Assembly: GCA_026004675.1 (NCBI GenBank)
Contig: BPJP01000005.1
Coordinates: 326,662 to 390,661, forward strand
Length of the DNA stretch: 64,000 nucleotides
From: Gemmatales bacterium
GTDB lineage: Bacteria > Planctomycetota > Planctomycetia > Gemmatales > Gemmataceae
Direction: 5' to 3'
The stretch's first letter is position 1. Every line of letters starts with the position of its first letter. This document shows, one piece after another, positions 61,274-64,000 of the stretch. The translations under genes and the position numbers were made by a program. The notes beneath the pieces were generated by a model. That model was not told the origin of the DNA and ran no database searches. It worked only from the letters and a program-made list of their open reading frames with translations.

Positions 61274-64000
61274 CGCTGGCACGGCTCGTCTGGCGAAACT
61301 GGTGCTTTCATTGGCGGGGCAATCTGGCCGTCTTTCTCGGCGTGATCGTTGGCACCGCTGTACTGACAGGGGCTTTGCTGGTGGGCGATTCACTCCGAGG
61401 CAGCCTGCGCGACCTTTCCCTGACGCAACTCGGTTGGATCGAGGAGGCATTGGTCGCCAATCGGTTTTTTCGCGTTCAACTGGCGAACCAGTTAGACGCC
61501 GAGCGAGCCGCTCCAGCGATCCTGCTTCGCGGCTCAGCCCGCAAAGTTGCCCAGGATCGATTGAACATCGGTGTCGCTGGTTTGCGAGCGGGGAACGTGA
61601 CGATCGTCGGCGTCGATGAAAGATTCTGGCCAGACCAGCCTCCTTATCGTGCCGATTTTTGGCGCTCGCCTGGCAGCGAATTGCAAGACGGCGTCGTTAT
61701 CAATGAGGCCTTGGCCCGCGAACTGCGCGTCCGGCCTGGAGACGTCGTCGCTTTCTTTTTGAAAAGAACGAGCGATGTACCGCGGGAAAGTCTCCTTGGC
61801 CGCCGGGATATCGCCGACGTCGTCGACGAATTGCGGCTGCCCGTCGTGGCGGTTCTTCCAGACGAGGCGTTCGGCAGCCGTTTCTCCCTTCAGCCCAGCC
61901 CCATTACGCCGCGAAATGCCTTCGTGCCTATAAGAATTCTCCAAAAACATCTCGATCAAGCAGGCCGTGCCAATGCGATCTTCGTTGCCGGTGGCCGCAA
62001 TCTCGAAGACGACCTTCGAAAAGCACTTGCGTTGGACGATTGGGGCCTGATCCTTTTGACGCCGGAATCCCGAACCAAAAAACTGTTCGCCAAACTCGAC
62101 CGCAATGGCGACGGCCGGCTCACGCGGTCCGAATGGCGGCGCCGCATGGCACTGGCCGTCGTCGCCCTGATCGACAGCGACAAGAACGGCAATCTCGATT
62201 TTAACGAAATCCTCGCCTATTACCGGAGATTTCACAATTACCTCAGTTTGGAAAGCAGAAATCTTCTGCTAACCGATTCGGTAGCCGAGGCAACAAAGAA
62301 GGCAGCGGAAGAAGCACGCCTGCGCACCGCTCCGACTCTGGTTTATCTGGCGAACTCCATTGCCAACGCCAAGATCGAAATAGCCGCCCTCGCAGCCGCT
62401 TTGGACCCAGCGCCATTGGCTCCAACCAGGCTGGCCACAGCCACCTCCTTTCGCATCCCCTATTCCGTTGTGGCTGCGCTCGATAACAACCAGCTGCCGC
62501 CCTTGGGACCATTTTGGTCACGCGAAGCACAAGCGGCGTGGTTCGTTGTCCCGGCGGCGGTCGATCCCGCTCCTTTGTCTGTACTTCGCTTAATGCCGGC
62601 AATGTCGAGATTCGAAACGGACCTGGGCGACAACCGTATCCTCCTTGTCGACTGGCAGCAGTCCCCTTTACCCGCCCGTATCGGCGACCCGATCTGGCTG
62701 ACCTATTTCAAAAGCGGCGAGCAAGGCCGACTCGTCGAAACATCCGCTGCCTTCCGCTTCGCCGGTCGCGTGCCGCTGCGAGGTGCCGCCCTGGATCCCG
62801 ATCTGACTCCCGAATTCCCTGGCATCACCGACAAACTCGACGTGCGCGACTGGGATCCGCCGTTTCCGTTTGACAATCGCCGAGTGAAGCAGCGCGACGA
62901 AGATTATTGGCGCGATTTCCGGACGACGCCCAAAGCCTATGTCAGCCTGCGCACAGGACAAGCATTATGGGGAAGTCGCTTCGGTTCGTTGACCTCCATT
63001 CGGCTGGCGTCGTTCGGGAACGAACCTTTGGACGCCGATACAGTCGAAGTGTTTCGCAAGTCTCTGCTCGAGGCACTCGATCCCCGTCAGGGAGGCTTTG
63101 TCTTCGAACCAGTATTGGAACGGAGCTTGCAAGCCGCCGAAAGGAACACCGATTTCAGCGTGCTGTTTTTGGGCTTCAGTTTTTTCCTGATTGGTGCCGC
63201 TCTGCTTCTGGTCGGCTTGTTGTTTCGCCTGAATTTGGATCGACGGACAGGGGAAATCGGCTTGCTATTGGCAACAGGCTTCCATCGTCATCACGTGGCG
63301 AAAGCGCTTTTGTATGAAGGAGTTGGCATCGCTTTCGTGGGAGCATTGGCTGGGCTGGCAGGGGCGGTTTCGTATGCCTGGCTCTTACTCGTGCTTTTGC
63401 GCGCCTGGTGGCCAGGAGCCATCGAGCGATCCTTTTTGCAACTTCATGCAACGCCGTGGAGTTTCGTAATCGGATTCATTTCCGCCGTGGCTGTTAGCGT
63501 CTTGACGATTGTTTGGGCGATCCGCCTGGTGAAACACGCCTCGCCAAGCTCGTTGTTGCAAAGCCAAACGCTGTCGCTGCACGAGGCCACGTCGGGGTCC
63601 GCGCCGCGGTCCCGGCTCGCAACGGCACTCATGTTGGGCAGCCTGGTCGGCGCTGTCGTTCTGCTCCTGATCGCGCCTCGGCAAACGCAGCACGAGCTCC
63701 AGGCCTTTTCGTTTTTCGGCAGCGGTGCCTTGCTGTTGACGGGGGGATTGGCGGGGCTGTGGTCGTGGATGAGACGGAATCGCCGCCGGCTTGTGATCGG
63801 GCACGGTTTGTTGGCCGTGGCTCGCTTAGGAAGCCGAAATGCCACGCGTTATCCCACCCGCAGCCTCTTGACAGCAGGGTTGCTTGCCGCCGCCGCCTTC
63901 CTTGTGTTGGCGGTCGATTCCTTTCGCCGGGCACCTGATGAACGCTTCCTGGAAAAAAATGCCGGCAGCGGCGGTTTTCCTCTGATGGCCGAATCCGATC
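61270..64000 (+). CDS. FtsX-type ABC permease with inserted EF-hand pair (partial, runs off right edge)
   Basis: The ATG overlaps the stop of the ATPase gene, so the two are translationally coupled. 910 codons are open to the window end. Residues about 17-40 form the first helix (NLAVFLGVIVGTAVLTGALLVGDSLRGSLRDL), then a MacB-like periplasmic domain. Inside it lie two canonical EF-hand loops: D277-N279-D281-G282...E288 and D302-D304-N306-G307...E313. The helices of the first FtsX block (DFSVLFLGFSFFLIGAALLLVGLLFRLNLDRRTGEIGLLLATGFHR) follow at about 635-680, and further helices at about 685-730 and 780-890 suggest a LolE/FtsX double-length permease. The EF-hand pair suggests calcium binding outside the membrane. 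No family member with this insertion is known to me. Confidence 0.85.
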   Translation, partial: MTLARLVWRNWCFHWRGNLAVFLGVIVGTAVLTGALLVGDSLRGSLRDLSLTQLGWIEEALVANRFFRVQLANQLDAERAAPAILLRGSARKVAQDRLNIGVAGLRAGNVTIVGVDERFWPDQPPYRADFWRSPGSELQDGVVINEALARELRVRPGDVVAFFLKRTSDVPRESLLGRRDIADVVDELRLPVVAVLPDEAFGSRFSLQPSPITPRNAFVPIRILQKHLDQAGRANAIFVAGGRNLEDDLRKALALDDWGLILLTPESRTKKLFAKLDRNGDGRLTRSEWRRRMALAVVALIDSDKNGNLDFNEILAYYRRFHNYLSLESRNLLLTDSVAEATKKAAEEARLRTAPTLVYLANSIANAKIEIAALAAALDPAPLAPTRLATATSFRIPYSVVAALDNNQLPPLGPFWSREAQAAWFVVPAAVDPAPLSVLRLMPAMSRFETDLGDNRILLVDWQQSPLPARIGDPIWLTYFKSGEQGRLVETSAAFRFAGRVPLRGAALDPDLTPEFPGITDKLDVRDWDPPFPFDNRRVKQRDEDYWRDFRTTPKAYVSLRTGQALWGSRFGSLTSIRLASFGNEPLDADTVEVFRKSLLEALDPRQGGFVFEPVLERSLQAAERNTDFSVLFLGFSFFLIGAALLLVGLLFRLNLDRRTGEIGLLLATGFHRHHVAKALLYEGVGIAFVGALAGLAGAVSYAWLLLVLLRAWWPGAIERSFLQLHATPWSFVIGFISAVAVSVLTIVWAIRLVKHASPSSLLQSQTLSLHEATSGSAPRSRLATALMLGSLVGAVVLLLIAPRQTQHELQAFSFFGSGALLLTGGLAGLWSWMRRNRRRLVIGHGLLAVARLGSRNATRYPTRSLLTAGLLAAAAFLVLAVDSFRRAPDERFLEKNAGSGGFPLMAESD

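Overview
The window looks like a piece of a Planctomycetota chromosome, most like the Gemmatales. This rests on the gene families present: a DUF1501 Tat-exported protein, a membrane-bound-dehydrogenase-type propeller with a C-terminal cytochrome c, a PA14/multi-heme/propeller protein, a PQQ-propeller protein, a FecR/HEAT anti-sigma-like protein, a Ser/Thr kinase with a short N-terminal module, an LptD-like outer-membrane protein and a membrane pyrophosphatase. Genes lie on both strands in short units, with no rRNA, tRNA, prophage, insertion sequence or CRISPR array recognised. The sequence behaves like a draft: several otherwise intact genes are split by one-base indels, mostly in short homopolymers.

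Layout. 0-4 kb: carbamoyltransferase (cut by the left edge), acetamidase/formamidase, a TPR-like membrane protein, RluD-type pseudouridine synthase. 4-9.6 kb: palindromic repeats, zinc-ribbon protein, TolC-like lipoprotein, alpha/beta hydrolase, NfeD-like protein, Ser/Thr kinase. 9.6-15.8 kb: frameshifted propeller-cytochrome, FecR/HEAT protein, and a gene read here as a selenoprotein: an EF-hand/iodothyronine-deiodinase-like protein with an in-frame UGA and a bacterial SECIS-like hairpin. 15.9-27.5 kb: FAD oxidoreductase, hybrid histidine kinase, gamma-glutamyltransferase, a second palindromic-repeat cluster, Gdx/SugE exporter, PA14/penta-heme/propeller protein (frameshifted), IspD, a small secreted protein. 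27.6-34.7 kb: cyclic-nucleotide-binding/ferredoxin fusion, HTH protein, MacB-like permease and GH15 glycosidase (both carrying several indels), exported methyltransferase. 35-45.6 kb: pyrophosphatase with a long insertion, G8-domain beta-helix protein, Gfo/Idh/MocA oxidoreductase, MFS transporter, UbiD decarboxylase, DUF1501 protein. 45.6-57.6 kb: MoaD/ThiS-like protein, ExbB/TolQ-type channel, two paralogous Rrf2 regulators, DUF3604 protein, LptD-like protein, small membrane protein, RicT/PSP1 protein. 57.7-64 kb: PQQ-propeller protein, Rieske protein, prenyltransferase-repeat protein, and a LolD-type ATPase translationally coupled to an FtsX-type permease that carries an EF-hand pair (cut by the right edge).

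Most units are housekeeping, envelope or secreted-catabolism genes rather than one pathway. The strongest candidate for something unusual is the deiodinase-like selenoprotein gene at 14936-15793. Next come the EF-hand insertion in the ABC permease, the cyclic-nucleotide/ferredoxin fusion, the G8-domain (CEMIP/TMEM2-like) protein, and a dispersed palindromic repeat family.
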